Source of the DNA: Marinobacterium iners DSM 11526
GTDB taxonomy: Bacteria > Pseudomonadota > Gammaproteobacteria > Pseudomonadales > Balneatricaceae
NCBI RefSeq assembly: GCF_900107855.1
Contig: NZ_FNRJ01000004.1
Location: 62,001-126,000, forward strand
Length of the DNA stretch: 64,000 nt
Direction: 5' to 3'
Position 1 is the stretch's first letter; each line of letters starts with the position of its first letter. The notes under the pieces are model-generated. The model was not told where the DNA came from. It searched no databases and saw only the letters and a program-made list of their open reading frames with translations. Both the position numbers and the translations under genes were made by a program. Below, piece after piece: positions 1-8,125 of this stretch.

Positions 1-1689
1 TCGGATGGTTCTACGGTTTTGAATTATTTAAGAGGCGACAGACAATATGAGTCAGCAGCTGAGTACCGCAGACGTAATAGTTTATTGGGTGATATTGTAA
101 ATTCAAGTCCTGTGTTTGTTGGAGAGCCCAATTTCAGATATCCAATGGGTCTTGAGTCTACCGCTTATTCTGTTTTTAAAACCAGCATGAAAAACCGGGA
201 AGAAATGGTCTATGTTGGTTCTAATGATGGCATGTTACATGGCTTCAACTCTTCCGGGGTTGAAAAGTTTGCCTTTATCCCTCAGGAAGTCATTCATAAG
301 CTGCCAGAATTATCAAACACCAACTACACCCATCGTTATTTTGTAGATGGTAGTCCTACGGTTATTGATGCATTTATCAAAGCTAACGGTACTGGTAGTA
401 AGCAGTGGAGAAGTGTTCTGGTTAGTGGCTTGAATGCGGGAGGACAGTCTGTATTTGCTGTCGATGTGACTAATCCAAATGCCCTTAGTGGAAATAGCTT
501 CCTCTGGGAATTTACGGACCCGGATTTGGGGTATTCTTTTAGTCGCCCAGCGATTTCAAGGTTGGCTGATGGGACCTGGGTTGCTATATTCGGTAATGGC
601 TACAATAATACACAAAAAAGTTACAGCGGCGATAATTTAGTGAGTGCAACAGGTAATGCTGTGCTTTTTGTTGTGGATCTTGAAACGGGTGTGTTAATTA
701 AGAAAATTGATACCGGCATTGGATTTGATGATGATCCAGTAGCTGGCCGAAGTCGGCCAAACGGCTTAGGTACAGTTGCACCAGTTGATCATAACCAAGA
801 TTCAATTGTGGATTATGTGTACGCTGGTGATCTTTTTGGTAATTTGTGGAAGTTTGACTTAACACCTAAGAATGAGAAAAATCCATCTAATCTGAAAATG
901 GAAGTGGCATTCAATGGCAATCCTCTGTTCAAGGCAAAATACACAGAGAGTGGCAATACTTATTACCAGCCGATTTTGGTAGCTCCTGATGCGCGCCCAA
1001 CGGTAACACGTAACCCTAAGGGTGGTTTTATGGTTTACTTTGGTACGGGCAAGTATATTGAAACAATTGATAGATCGCTCGAAGGTGCTGGTAAACAATC
1101 GTTCTATGCTATTTGGGATAAAAACGGTGACGGTAATACAACTCCTGTTTCTGGTAGAGGGGTCCTTCAAGAACAAAGTATTATTTATGAAGGTGCGCAA
1201 GCTTTTGGAGGTAATATAAATGAAGTTCGCGTAACCAGTAATAATGCTGTTAATTGGGGTGCCAAGTTGGGATGGTACATGGACTTTAATCAAAGTGCCC
1301 CGAATTATGAAAGAGTTATAACCACACCAACTATACGCAACGGTAAAGTTATTTTTCCAACGACCATACCTTTGCTGAAGGATGATCCGTGTGACAGTGA
1401 TTCAGACAGTTGGGTAATGGATCTTGATGCACTTACTGGAAGCCGCCTCACGTATAGTCCATTCGACATGAATGATGATAAAACCTTCGATCGTAACGAT
1501 TTTTATTCGGATGGTGTCAATTCGTACCCATTGTCTGGAGTGAAATTTAATGAGGCTTTGCCAAAGCCGGTTATTTCAGCTGACGAAGATAATGAAGTCA
1601 AAATTTTCAGTCAACAAACTCAATTCATTGAGAATAAAGGCGTTGGTTTTGAAGATCGGCAGAGCTGGCGCGAGGTCTTGGAGGAATAA
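1..1689 (+). CDS. pilY1: PilY1-type type IV pilus tip/biogenesis protein, C-terminal part (5' truncated by window edge)
   Basis: The reading frame is open from base 1, so the start lies outside the window; only the C-terminal ~560 residues are present. PilY1/PilC proteins sit at the tip of type IV pili, oppose pilus retraction and act in adhesion and surface sensing. The visible part is the PilC/PilY1 beta-propeller: an LRGDR motif followed by a LLGDIVNSSPVFVG segment, a VYVGSNDGMLHGF blade, and a D-H-N-Q-D-S-I-V-D calcium-binding loop (bases 787-813) followed by YAGDLFGNLWKFDL, all hallmarks of the family. It is followed after 2 bases by a PilY2-like gene and then a pilin gene, the order seen in Pseudomonas pilY1-pilY2-pilE. 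Function is confident; the N-terminal half, where a von Willebrand A domain is often found, cannot be seen. Confidence 0.93.
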   Translation, partial: SDGSTVLNYLRGDRQYESAAEYRRRNSLLGDIVNSSPVFVGEPNFRYPMGLESTAYSVFKTSMKNREEMVYVGSNDGMLHGFNSSGVEKFAFIPQEVIHKLPELSNTNYTHRYFVDGSPTVIDAFIKANGTGSKQWRSVLVSGLNAGGQSVFAVDVTNPNALSGNSFLWEFTDPDLGYSFSRPAISRLADGTWVAIFGNGYNNTQKSYSGDNLVSATGNAVLFVVDLETGVLIKKIDTGIGFDDDPVAGRSRPNGLGTVAPVDHNQDSIVDYVYAGDLFGNLWKFDLTPKNEKNPSNLKMEVAFNGNPLFKAKYTESGNTYYQPILVAPDARPTVTRNPKGGFMVYFGTGKYIETIDRSLEGAGKQSFYAIWDKNGDGNTTPVSGRGVLQEQSIIYEGAQAFGGNINEVRVTSNNAVNWGAKLGWYMDFNQSAPNYERVITTPTIRNGKVIFPTTIPLLKDDPCDSDSDSWVMDLDALTGSRLTYSPFDMNDDKTFDRNDFYSDGVNSYPLSGVKFNEALPKPVISADEDNEVKIFSQQTQFIENKGVGFEDRQSWREVLEE

Positions 1690-1691
1690 GC

Positions 1692-2012
1692 ATGAATTTT
1701 TTTAAACTGATACTAACGACGGTGCTTTTTTTGGGATGGCTTACACCTGCCGATGTACAAGCGGAATTGAGAGATGAGCAACTTGAGCGCTCAATCGTTG
1801 ATGGTTACTCTACTTCTGCTCAGACTGTTGTGATTGATGGTAAACGTTACTTAATCAATGATGAGACCGAGAAAGGCTATGTCAAAGGTCAGCCGGTTGA
1901 TGAGTGGATTGAACAAGATGAAATTCAATTAAAAAAAGGGGATGAAGTACTGTACTCCGTCAATCCAGATAGCACGTTAAAGTTGGACGTCATCTATAAG
2001 GTTATGCAATGA
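1692..2012 (+). CDS. Small exported protein in the PilY2 position
   Basis: This 106-residue protein has a clear Sec signal peptide (about residues 1-24, ending ADVQA) and a short mature domain rich in charged residues with no motif I can assign. It lies between pilY1 (2-base gap) and a pilin gene (4-base ATGA overlap), the place occupied by pilY2 in Pseudomonas aeruginosa, and is of similar size (PilY2 is about 115 residues). I infer a periplasmic accessory role in pilus biogenesis from position alone; sequence similarity to PilY2 is not obvious by eye. Confidence 0.7.
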   Translation: MNFFKLILTTVLFLGWLTPADVQAELRDEQLERSIVDGYSTSAQTVVIDGKRYLINDETEKGYVKGQPVDEWIEQDEIQLKKGDEVLYSVNPDSTLKLDVIYKVMQ

Positions 2013-2419
2013 AAAAAATGTTCGGTTTCACTCTGATCGAGCTCATGATTGTAGTCGCGATAGTCGGGATATTGGCAGCCATTGCCTATCCTGCATATCA
2101 GCGCTACGTCGAAGACTCGCGACGTTCCGATGCGCGGGCTAACCTTGTGCAGTTGGCCCAGTTTATGGAACGGTACTACACAGCAAACGGTCGGTATGTT
2201 GATGCTGCGGCCAATGCACCTGTGCTGCCCTTTAATGAGGCACCAAGGGATGGCAATACCAAGTTCTATGATTTGCAGCTGCAAAATGTGGATGCACAGA
2301 ACTACACTTTGCAAGCTGTTCCCAAGGGGATCATGGCAGGTGACCGCTGTGGGACCCTGTCCGTGAATCAGGCCGGGGTGAAGGCCGTTACATCAGGAAG
2401 TGTCAACGATTGTTGGTGA
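2009..2419 (+). CDS. pilE: Type IV minor pilin PilE-like
   Basis: A 136-residue type IV prepilin. It has a short basic leader (MKKMFG) followed by the canonical [20 protein letters not shown] segment: prepilin peptidase PilD would cut after Gly6 and methylate the new N-terminal Phe, and Glu5 of the mature protein is present. The globular part contains the [24 protein letters not shown] pattern of PilE/ComE-type minor pilins and two Cys residues near the C-terminus (GDRCGT and NDCW) that likely form the D-loop disulfide. It overlaps the preceding PilY2-like gene by four bases and ends the pilus operon; the next gene is unrelated. Confidence 0.92.
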   Translation: MKKMFGFTLIELMIVVAIVGILAAIAYPAYQRYVEDSRRSDARANLVQLAQFMERYYTANGRYVDAAANAPVLPFNEAPRDGNTKFYDLQLQNVDAQNYTLQAVPKGIMAGDRCGTLSVNQAGVKAVTSGSVNDCW

Positions 2420-2426
2420 TCCTGTG

Positions 2427-3743
2427 ATGCAATGGGCGCAGTTGTTAACAACCCAGCGCTACGGTCATGCAGAGCTGACGCCCGATGAAGTCGGGCGTTC
2501 GCATTTCCATAAAGACCACGACCGGATCATTTTTTCAAGCGCCTTCCGTCGTCTTGGCCGCAAGACGCAGGTACATCCTTTTGCCCTCAACGACCATATT
2601 CATACCCGCCTGACGCACTCGATGGAGGTCGGCAGCCTTGGCCGCAGCCTGGGTATCCGAGTAGGTGAGCTGATCGCGGATGAGTTACCACCCTGGGTTA
2701 CTCCGCATGATTTGGGCATGATTGTCCAGTCGGCCTGCCTGGCGCATGATATTGGTAACCCGCCTTTCGGTCATGCCGGTGAATATGCCATTCGTGACTG
2801 GTTCAGTCGCCATCAGGATGACCAGCGTTTAGAGCCTCTGTCTGAGCTTGAGCAGATGGATCTACAGGTGTTTGAAGGTAATGCACAGGGCTTCAGGGTG
2901 GTCACACGCATTGAAAACCATCTTTTTGATGGTGGGCTGCGTTTAACCTTCCCGACGCTGGGCACGCTATTGAAGTACCCTTGGGGTGTAGAACATGCAG
3001 GCTGGCGAGGTAAGTTCAGTGCGTTCTGCTCTGAACATGAAATTCTAAATGCCCTGGGGCGTGACCTTGGTTTGGTTTCTCAGGGGGAGGGGCGCTGGTG
3101 CCGCCACCCGTTGGCCTACCTGTTGGAAGCAGCGGACGATATCTGCTATGCCATCCTTGATCTCGAAGACGCCATAGAGTTACATATTCTCGGTTTTGAA
3201 GATGTAAAACAGATTCTATTGCTGTTGTGTGGCGATCTTGAATTTGATGATGCCATCTTTGCGTCTCAGGCATCAGCCCGTCGCAAGATTTCTGCCTTAC
3301 GGGGTAAGGCAATGGAGAATATGGTCAACTCGGTAGTGCAGGTGTTTGTACAACGTTATGAGGCGATCATGGCGGGTGCGTATAGCGGTGAATTATTGTT
3401 GGATGGTGACCCTTTGGTGCGGGAGGGGATCAGCACTGCCAAACGTGTGGCGCGTGAGCGGGTGTTCCCCGATACGCGCAAGGCTGAGCTTGAAGTGGGC
3501 GCTTATACGACTCTGGGTATTCTGTTGGACGCATTCATGGAAGCGGTATATGAGCAAAACTGCAAAGGCCGTGGCGGGTTGGGGTATCGCAGCCAGAAGA
3601 TTATCAGTTTGATGGGCATACATGCCCCTGAGGCTGATTGGCCGCTTTACGATAGCTACCGCAGAGCACTGGATTTTATCTCAGGCATGACTGATAACTA
3701 TGCGAGTTATCTTGCCCGCCAAATTGGTGGGGTTGGGCTTTAA
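2427..3743 (+). CDS. dgt: dGTPase-family deoxynucleoside triphosphate triphosphohydrolase
   Basis: HD-superfamily enzyme predicted to hydrolyse dGTP (or other dNTPs) to the deoxynucleoside and triphosphate in the cytoplasm. From the chosen start it is 438 residues long. The metal ligands are visible: RLTHS (His64) and LAHDIGNPPFGHAGE (His107-Asp108), with the family N-terminal segment SSAFRRLGRKTQVHP. I place the start at ATG 2427; GTG at 2424 is directly adjacent, and an in-frame GTG at 2400 would overlap the pilin gene by 20 bases. The ribosome-binding site is weak in all cases. It lies 7 bases after pilE and may depend on read-through. Confidence 0.9.
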   Translation: MQWAQLLTTQRYGHAELTPDEVGRSHFHKDHDRIIFSSAFRRLGRKTQVHPFALNDHIHTRLTHSMEVGSLGRSLGIRVGELIADELPPWVTPHDLGMIVQSACLAHDIGNPPFGHAGEYAIRDWFSRHQDDQRLEPLSELEQMDLQVFEGNAQGFRVVTRIENHLFDGGLRLTFPTLGTLLKYPWGVEHAGWRGKFSAFCSEHEILNALGRDLGLVSQGEGRWCRHPLAYLLEAADDICYAILDLEDAIELHILGFEDVKQILLLLCGDLEFDDAIFASQASARRKISALRGKAMENMVNSVVQVFVQRYEAIMAGAYSGELLLDGDPLVREGISTAKRVARERVFPDTRKAELEVGAYTTLGILLDAFMEAVYEQNCKGRGGLGYRSQKIISLMGIHAPEADWPLYDSYRRALDFISGMTDNYASYLARQIGGVGL

Positions 3744-3801
3744 GCGCCATAATAGAGTTTGGTTTTTAGATCAGAATCAGTATTCAGGGTATTAGTACGC
3801 T

Positions 3802-4176
3802 ATGGCTAGTTTACGTGACCAACTCGGTGGCTTGGTATATTCAACTGAAAGTGGTCAGCACTGTCCGGATTGTGGCGAGGCGAAAGGGCAATGCAGGTGT
3901 GACGAGCTGAGCGAAGCTGAACGTTTGGCTACACTTGATGGCGTGGTTCGTATTCGTCGCGAAACAAAAGGTCGAAAGGGTAAGGGGGTTACGACTATCA
4001 GAGGTGTCCCGCTTACCAGTGCAGAGTTAAAAGTGTTGGCAAAACGACTGAAGCAGCGTTGCGGTACAGGCGGGGCGATAAAAGAGGGGGTGATCGAAAT
4101 TCAGGGCGATCATCGTGAAGTGTTGAGGCAGGCTTTGGAAGCTGAAGGCTATAAGGTGAAACTTTCAGGCGGCTGA
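3802..4176 (+). CDS. yciH: SUI1/eIF1-fold translation factor YciH
   Basis: A 124-residue homologue of YciH, the bacterial counterpart of eukaryotic eIF1/SUI1, thought to bind the small ribosomal subunit and influence initiation. Residues 1-40 carry a Cys pattern (CPDCGEAKGQCRC), followed by the SUI1 domain with the basic RRETKGRKGKGVTTIRG stretch and the glycine-rich CGTGGAIKEGVIEIQGDH segment, both diagnostic. Full family length. It stands between dgt and a periplasmic protease gene, with a 58-base gap upstream. Confidence 0.93.
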   Translation: MASLRDQLGGLVYSTESGQHCPDCGEAKGQCRCDELSEAERLATLDGVVRIRRETKGRKGKGVTTIRGVPLTSAELKVLAKRLKQRCGTGGAIKEGVIEIQGDHREVLRQALEAEGYKVKLSGG

Positions 4177-4195
4177 TAGTCAGGAGAGTACAGGG

Positions 4196-4945
4196 ATGAA
4201 AAAGTGTATTTTTTTATTGGGTATGTGTCTTTCAGCTCAGCCAGTTTTTGCTGAGGTTTATCACTACGTCAATGAAGACGGACGCAAAATTTATGTGGAC
4301 CGGAAAAGTCAGATACCTCCACAGTACCGTGATGACATTGTGGTGAAACAAAGCCATCAGGTGAATAACAAGGTGGAAACTGCCCAGCTGCCAAGTGCTG
4401 ATGGTACAGGTGATGAGTCAATTGAAGGTCAGATTGATTCGATGCGTGAATACATGCGTCAGCTGGAAACTTCGGTTGAAATCAAGGGTAATAGTGTGAT
4501 GGTGCCTGTCAAGGTGACGGTTGGGCGCCGGAATACCACCTTAAGTCTGATTCTCGATACTGGCGCGACCTCTACGATTATTCACGATGATGCGTTACGT
4601 GGGCTTGGTGTAGGGACGAGCAAGGGCGGAAGGGCACAGGTTGCCGGCGGGGCGATTATTGAAACTCGAAAGGTGACACTTGACCGGTTTGAAGTGGGCC
4701 CTTACAAGTTGCAGTCGGTCTCTGCCAGTGTTATCGAACATGAGCAGCCTGGTCGATATGATGGTCTGCTGGGAATGGATTTTCTCCGTTCGGTAAAATA
4801 CGACATTGATTTTGAGCGTGCAGTGGTTATTTGGGAAAGAGATAAATACGATACGGCGCGTCGAAATCTGGAGAAGCTACAGGCGCGATTGGAAGAGTCA
4901 CAAACCACGTCTGTAGCTAAACAGGATGAGCCTACTCAGCCCTGA
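4196..4945 (+). CDS. Periplasmic retropepsin-like aspartic protease with N-terminal DUF4124
   Basis: A 249-residue exported protein. A Sec signal peptide (residues 1-19, ending PVFA) is followed by a DUF4124-like segment (VYHYVNEDGRKIYVD, about 20-50) and a single-chain clan AA retropepsin-like domain from about residue 95. The catalytic motif LILDTGATSTIIHDDAL places the active Asp at residue 121; the downstream GLLGMDFLRSVKYDIDF pattern is the second conserved element. Such proteins are assumed to act as dimers like retroviral proteases; the substrate is unknown. A good ribosome-binding site (AGGAGAG) precedes the ATG. It overlaps the convergent MTHFR-like gene by 10 bases at the 3' end. 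Confidence 0.88.
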   Translation: MKKCIFLLGMCLSAQPVFAEVYHYVNEDGRKIYVDRKSQIPPQYRDDIVVKQSHQVNNKVETAQLPSADGTGDESIEGQIDSMREYMRQLETSVEIKGNSVMVPVKVTVGRRNTTLSLILDTGATSTIIHDDALRGLGVGTSKGGRAQVAGGAIIETRKVTLDRFEVGPYKLQSVSASVIEHEQPGRYDGLLGMDFLRSVKYDIDFERAVVIWERDKYDTARRNLEKLQARLEESQTTSVAKQDEPTQP

Positions 4946-5898
4946 GCCAGGTGCCGTTCGGCCAGTCGCAGGTCGAGGGTAGCCTTGAGCAGCTGATACA
5001 GCTGGATTGAGGCATCGATTTCGGCTTTGCGGTTGGTCAGGCTTTCTATATTCAACCCCAACGGCAGGCCCAGCGGCAGGCAGGCATCCAGAATCTGTTC
5101 CAGGTTGTTCTGGCAGATACGTATCGATTCCGCCAGCGGCTTTTCCGCATCCAGAATGCGGTAGCGGGTGGCTTCGGGAACCGAGATGCCCAGCCACTGC
5201 ATAAACTCCAGCGTTTTGGCACTGCCGCAGGGGGTGAATGTCAGAATGATCCGCTGTGGTGTCAGGCCCTTTTCCTTGCAACTGCGGGCATAGGAGGTGA
5301 GCAGGTCGATGGTGGCCTGTGCATTGTATACAGCCTGCGATACAAAAAATTCACAGCCGTTACTCATCTTGCCCAGCAGGCGTTCGTGCTCGTTGCCTTT
5401 TACCGCGTGGCGTTCGGCGATGGTCACACCGCCCAGATGAAACGGGTGCTGGTGTTCCTGCAGGGCGGTATAGGCCTCGCTCAGTGACAGCTTGATGTCG
5501 CCTTCAGATGAGGGGCTGCCCACCAGTACCAGGTTGCGCACACCGTACTCATTCCAGCTTTGTTCCAGCCAGTGTTCAAAATCGGCGCGGTCACGCTGGG
5601 CAACGCTTTTGTAGGTGATAATCGGTTTGCCGCTTTTCTGGCTGAGCAGGCGTGAATAGTCACGCGGGTCACGGGTTTCCATGTAGGGAAAGGGGCGCGG
5701 CGTGTCAATGCGGCTGCTCTCGTCCTGGATGTCGTAGACGATCAGGCCGTCATACTCCAGTGTGTCCAGCCTGGCCAGCAGGCGTTCGGCGATCTCCTGC
5801 ATCTGCATCTCCTCGGTGCTGGCCTTGGGTGGGGTGGTGCCCACAAAACAGACGCTGCGGTGAGGGTCGGCAAATTTATGTTGCAGGGTATCGCTCAT
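4936..5898 (-). CDS. Methylenetetrahydrofolate reductase-like protein with altered active site
   Basis: A 320-residue protein of the MTHFR-like TIM-barrel family (DGLIVYDIQDES near the N-terminus, then an FFVSQAVYNAQATIDLL segment matching the family FFVTQ.FFD region). In E. coli MetF the catalytic Glu lies in an FEFFPP motif and another functional Asp in an LRGD motif; here the aligned stretches read VGTTPP and LVGSPS, so both residues appear to be missing. It may therefore bind a folate or flavin in another reaction or be a divergent reductase. It is transcribed alone, divergent from the DUF1285 gene and converging on the retropepsin-like gene. Confidence 0.75.
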   Translation of the reverse strand: MSDTLQHKFADPHRSVCFVGTTPPKASTEEMQMQEIAERLLARLDTLEYDGLIVYDIQDESSRIDTPRPFPYMETRDPRDYSRLLSQKSGKPIITYKSVAQRDRADFEHWLEQSWNEYGVRNLVLVGSPSSEGDIKLSLSEAYTALQEHQHPFHLGGVTIAERHAVKGNEHERLLGKMSNGCEFFVSQAVYNAQATIDLLTSYARSCKEKGLTPQRIILTFTPCGSAKTLEFMQWLGISVPEATRYRILDAEKPLAESIRICQNNLEQILDACLPLGLPLGLNIESLTNRKAEIDASIQLYQLLKATLDLRLAERHLAQG

Positions 5899-6000
5899 GG
5901 TGGCTTTCCATTATCCGGTTGGTCTTGATTGTTTTGTGAATTATATTCATTTTAGTGAAGAGGATGATGAAATCTTCTGCAGACTCTGTGAGGCATCTTC

Positions 6001-6561
6001 ATGAGTACAACGTTTGACCCCGCACAGCTGAGCTCGCAACTGAAAGGCGAGGCTGAGATTCCGCCGCTGGAAAAGTGGAACCCGGCGTTCTGTGGTGATA
6101 TTGATATGCGAATCGCGGCGGATGGGCGCTGGTTTTACGAGGGCTCTCCCATTGGGCGCGAGGCGATGGTCAGGATGTTTGCACGTGTGCTCTGGCGGGA
6201 GGGGGACAAGTATTTTCTGAAAACACCGGTCGAGAAGGTCGGCATACAGGTGGATGATGTGCCTTTTTGGGTCACCCAGGTGGAGCATCAAGTGGGAGAT
6301 GACGGGCCGGAGTTGATCTTTACCACGTCCACTGGCGACCGGGTACGGGCCGATGCTGAGCACCCGATACGGGTCGAGACCGATGCGAAAACCGGCGAGC
6401 CCTCACCTTATCTGATGATTCGCTTCGGCATGGAAGGTAAGCTGGCGCGCAATCTGTTTTATCAGTTGGTGGAACAGGCCCGCATGGTAGAGCACGGGCG
6501 CAGTACCGAGCTGGTGCTGGACAGTGCCGGTGAGGTGTTCAGTCTGGGCAAGCTGTCGTAG
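6001..6561 (+). CDS. DUF1285 domain protein
   Basis: A 186-residue cytoplasmic protein with no signal peptide or membrane segment. It matches the DUF1285 family: WNPAFCGDIDMRIAADGRWFYEGSPIGREAMVRMFARVLWREGD is the conserved core (positions about 28-70), followed by YFLKTPVEKVGIQVDDVPF. The function of the family is not established; the repeated small beta-barrel architecture is known from structural genomics. It is preceded by a GAGG ribosome-binding site and converges on mgtE with only 3 bases between stop codons. Confidence 0.9.
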   Translation: MSTTFDPAQLSSQLKGEAEIPPLEKWNPAFCGDIDMRIAADGRWFYEGSPIGREAMVRMFARVLWREGDKYFLKTPVEKVGIQVDDVPFWVTQVEHQVGDDGPELIFTTSTGDRVRADAEHPIRVETDAKTGEPSPYLMIRFGMEGKLARNLFYQLVEQARMVEHGRSTELVLDSAGEVFSLGKLS

Positions 6562-6564
6562 CGG

Positions 6565-7902
6565 TTACAACAGCAGCAGCGTTCCCAGTCCCAGAAAAGC
6601 CACAAAGCCCACCACATCGGTCACGGTGGTCAGGATGACCGAGCCTGACAGGGCCGGGTCGATCTTGAAGCGTTCGAGTACCACCGGGATCAGGACGCCC
6701 GATAGCGCGGCAGCGGCGATGTTGATCACAATCGCCAGCGCAATGACGACACCAATGGCGGCGCTGCTGAACCACACCGACGCCACCACCCCTATGACCA
6801 GTGCCCACAGCACACCGTTCAGGCCGCCTACACTGAGCTCCTTTTTCAGCAGTGGCATCATGTTGGCGGTGGTGATCTGCCCCAGTGCCAGGCCGCGAAT
6901 AATCAATGTCAGCGTCTGGCTGCCGGCGATGCCGCCCATTGAAGCCACGACAGGCATCAGTACGGCCAGAGCCACGATCTGCTCCAGCGTGCCTTCAAAC
7001 AGGCCAATGGTCCAGGAGGCCAGAAAGGCGGTGAGCAGGTTGATGCCCAGCCAGGTTGCGCGGCGGCGTGAACTGCGCATTACCGGCGCAAAAAGGTCTT
7101 CTTCCTCATTAAGGCCCGCTGTAGCCATCAACTGGGCTTCGTAGGTTTCATGCAGAATTTCTGTGCTCAGGCGCTGCGGCATGCGACCCAACAGCAGGCC
7201 GTTGTCACCCACCACCGGCAGTGCGGCTACGGCCGCCAGTTCAAAGCGGTCGGCGGCCTCTTTTAGCTCGGTTTCGGCCTGAAGTGGCTCCAGATCAGAA
7301 TCGCACAGCTCTGTCAGCGGCAGGTGTGAGGCCGCGCTGAACAGGGCGGTGATCGGAACCGCACCGGTATAGCGGCCAGTGCGGTCCACCAGCCAGAGGT
7401 GTTCGGTATATTCGGGCACCGCACGCCGCAGCAGTCGTTGAGCATCTCGTACGCGGCTGTTATGCGGCAGTATCAGCAGTTCATGGTCAACATAGCGCCC
7501 AATGGCGTTGTCGTCGTAACGGGCGCTCTGTTCATAATGCGTGCGCTGTTTGTCATCCATGCGTGCCAGCGCGATATCCACCACCTCTTCAGGCAGAGAC
7601 TCGGCCAGCTCTATCAGCGTTTCGGCATCCAGGTCCGAAATCAGTTGATCCAGAGTGGCACTGTCAAAGTGACGCAGCAGACTCTCGCGTGCCTCGCCAC
7701 GCATGGCGACCAGTACATCTGCATGCAGCTCTGCCGGTACATGCTCCCAGGCATGCTGACGTGCATCCAGTGGCAGTGATTCCAGCAGCAGCGCGATCTG
7801 ATCCGGTTCCAGCGCTTCAAATGACTCAGGCAGAGGCTGTCCGCCGGGGTTGTCATCGTGGCGGATCATCTGGTCTATGTGCTGGCTGATGTCGTCACTC
7901 AT
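6565..7902 (-). CDS. mgtE: Magnesium transporter MgtE
   Basis: A 445-residue inner-membrane Mg2+ channel. Domain order as expected: an N-terminal helical MgtE_N superhelix (about 25-130, with LPEEVVDIALARMDD), a CBS pair (about 135-255) that senses cytoplasmic Mg2+, and a five-helix transmembrane domain from about residue 285 carrying the conserved LMPVVASMGGIAGSQT pore motif and a final VILTTVTDVVGFVAFLGLG helix. Full family length. It is divergent from the TolC-like gene, and the 223 bases between them presumably hold both promoters. Confidence 0.95.
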   Translation of the reverse strand: MSDDISQHIDQMIRHDDNPGGQPLPESFEALEPDQIALLLESLPLDARQHAWEHVPAELHADVLVAMRGEARESLLRHFDSATLDQLISDLDAETLIELAESLPEEVVDIALARMDDKQRTHYEQSARYDDNAIGRYVDHELLILPHNSRVRDAQRLLRRAVPEYTEHLWLVDRTGRYTGAVPITALFSAASHLPLTELCDSDLEPLQAETELKEAADRFELAAVAALPVVGDNGLLLGRMPQRLSTEILHETYEAQLMATAGLNEEEDLFAPVMRSSRRRATWLGINLLTAFLASWTIGLFEGTLEQIVALAVLMPVVASMGGIAGSQTLTLIIRGLALGQITTANMMPLLKKELSVGGLNGVLWALVIGVVASVWFSSAAIGVVIALAIVINIAAAALSGVLIPVVLERFKIDPALSGSVILTTVTDVVGFVAFLGLGTLLLL

Positions 7903-8037
7903 GGGGCGTAAGCCTTATTTCTATGCGCAGGAAACTCATGCGGATCTTAACCTGATTGCTTCTGTTTGGGTAATCGGCGCTGATTTCGGGGTGGTTTGGG
8001 TAGTTTTTGATCTGTCGCAAAAAAATAACAAACAGAT

Positions 8038-8056
8038 GTCAGCTTTGGTCAGCTTT
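8038..8056 (+). promoter_or_regulatory. Tandem direct repeat GTCAGCTTT, possible response-regulator site
   Basis: GTCAGCTTT occurs at 8038-8046 and again at 8048-8056, a 10-base period (one helical turn), directly upstream of an extended -10 box at 8071-8079. OmpR-family regulators bind such in-phase direct repeats near -35. An OmpR-type regulator is encoded at the end of this block, so autoregulation is plausible. The link is inferred from layout only. Confidence 0.4.
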
Positions 8057-8070
8057 CCACTTTGTATATC

Positions 8071-8079
8071 TGCTATAAA
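8071..8079 (+). promoter_or_regulatory. Putative extended -10 promoter of the export block
   Basis: TGCTATAAA matches an extended -10 element (TGnTATAAT) and lies 46 bases before the ATG of the TolC-like gene. No good -35 hexamer is found at the normal distance, which fits an activator-dependent promoter together with the adjacent direct repeat. Confidence 0.4.
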
Positions 8080-8125
8080 AACAAACACTCGTTTTCTTCA
8101 GCTCGGCGTAAAGGACAGACGTATA

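Noticed and set aside
6524-7144. 206-residue plus-strand frame antisense to mgtE
   Set aside because: mgtE is complete with all domains; the antisense product is low-complexity Ser/Thr/Arg/Pro.
7850-8125. Upstream extension of the TolC-like gene
   Set aside because: It overlaps mgtE, is not protein-like, and the inner ATG 8126 has a good ribosome-binding site and a lipoprotein signal.
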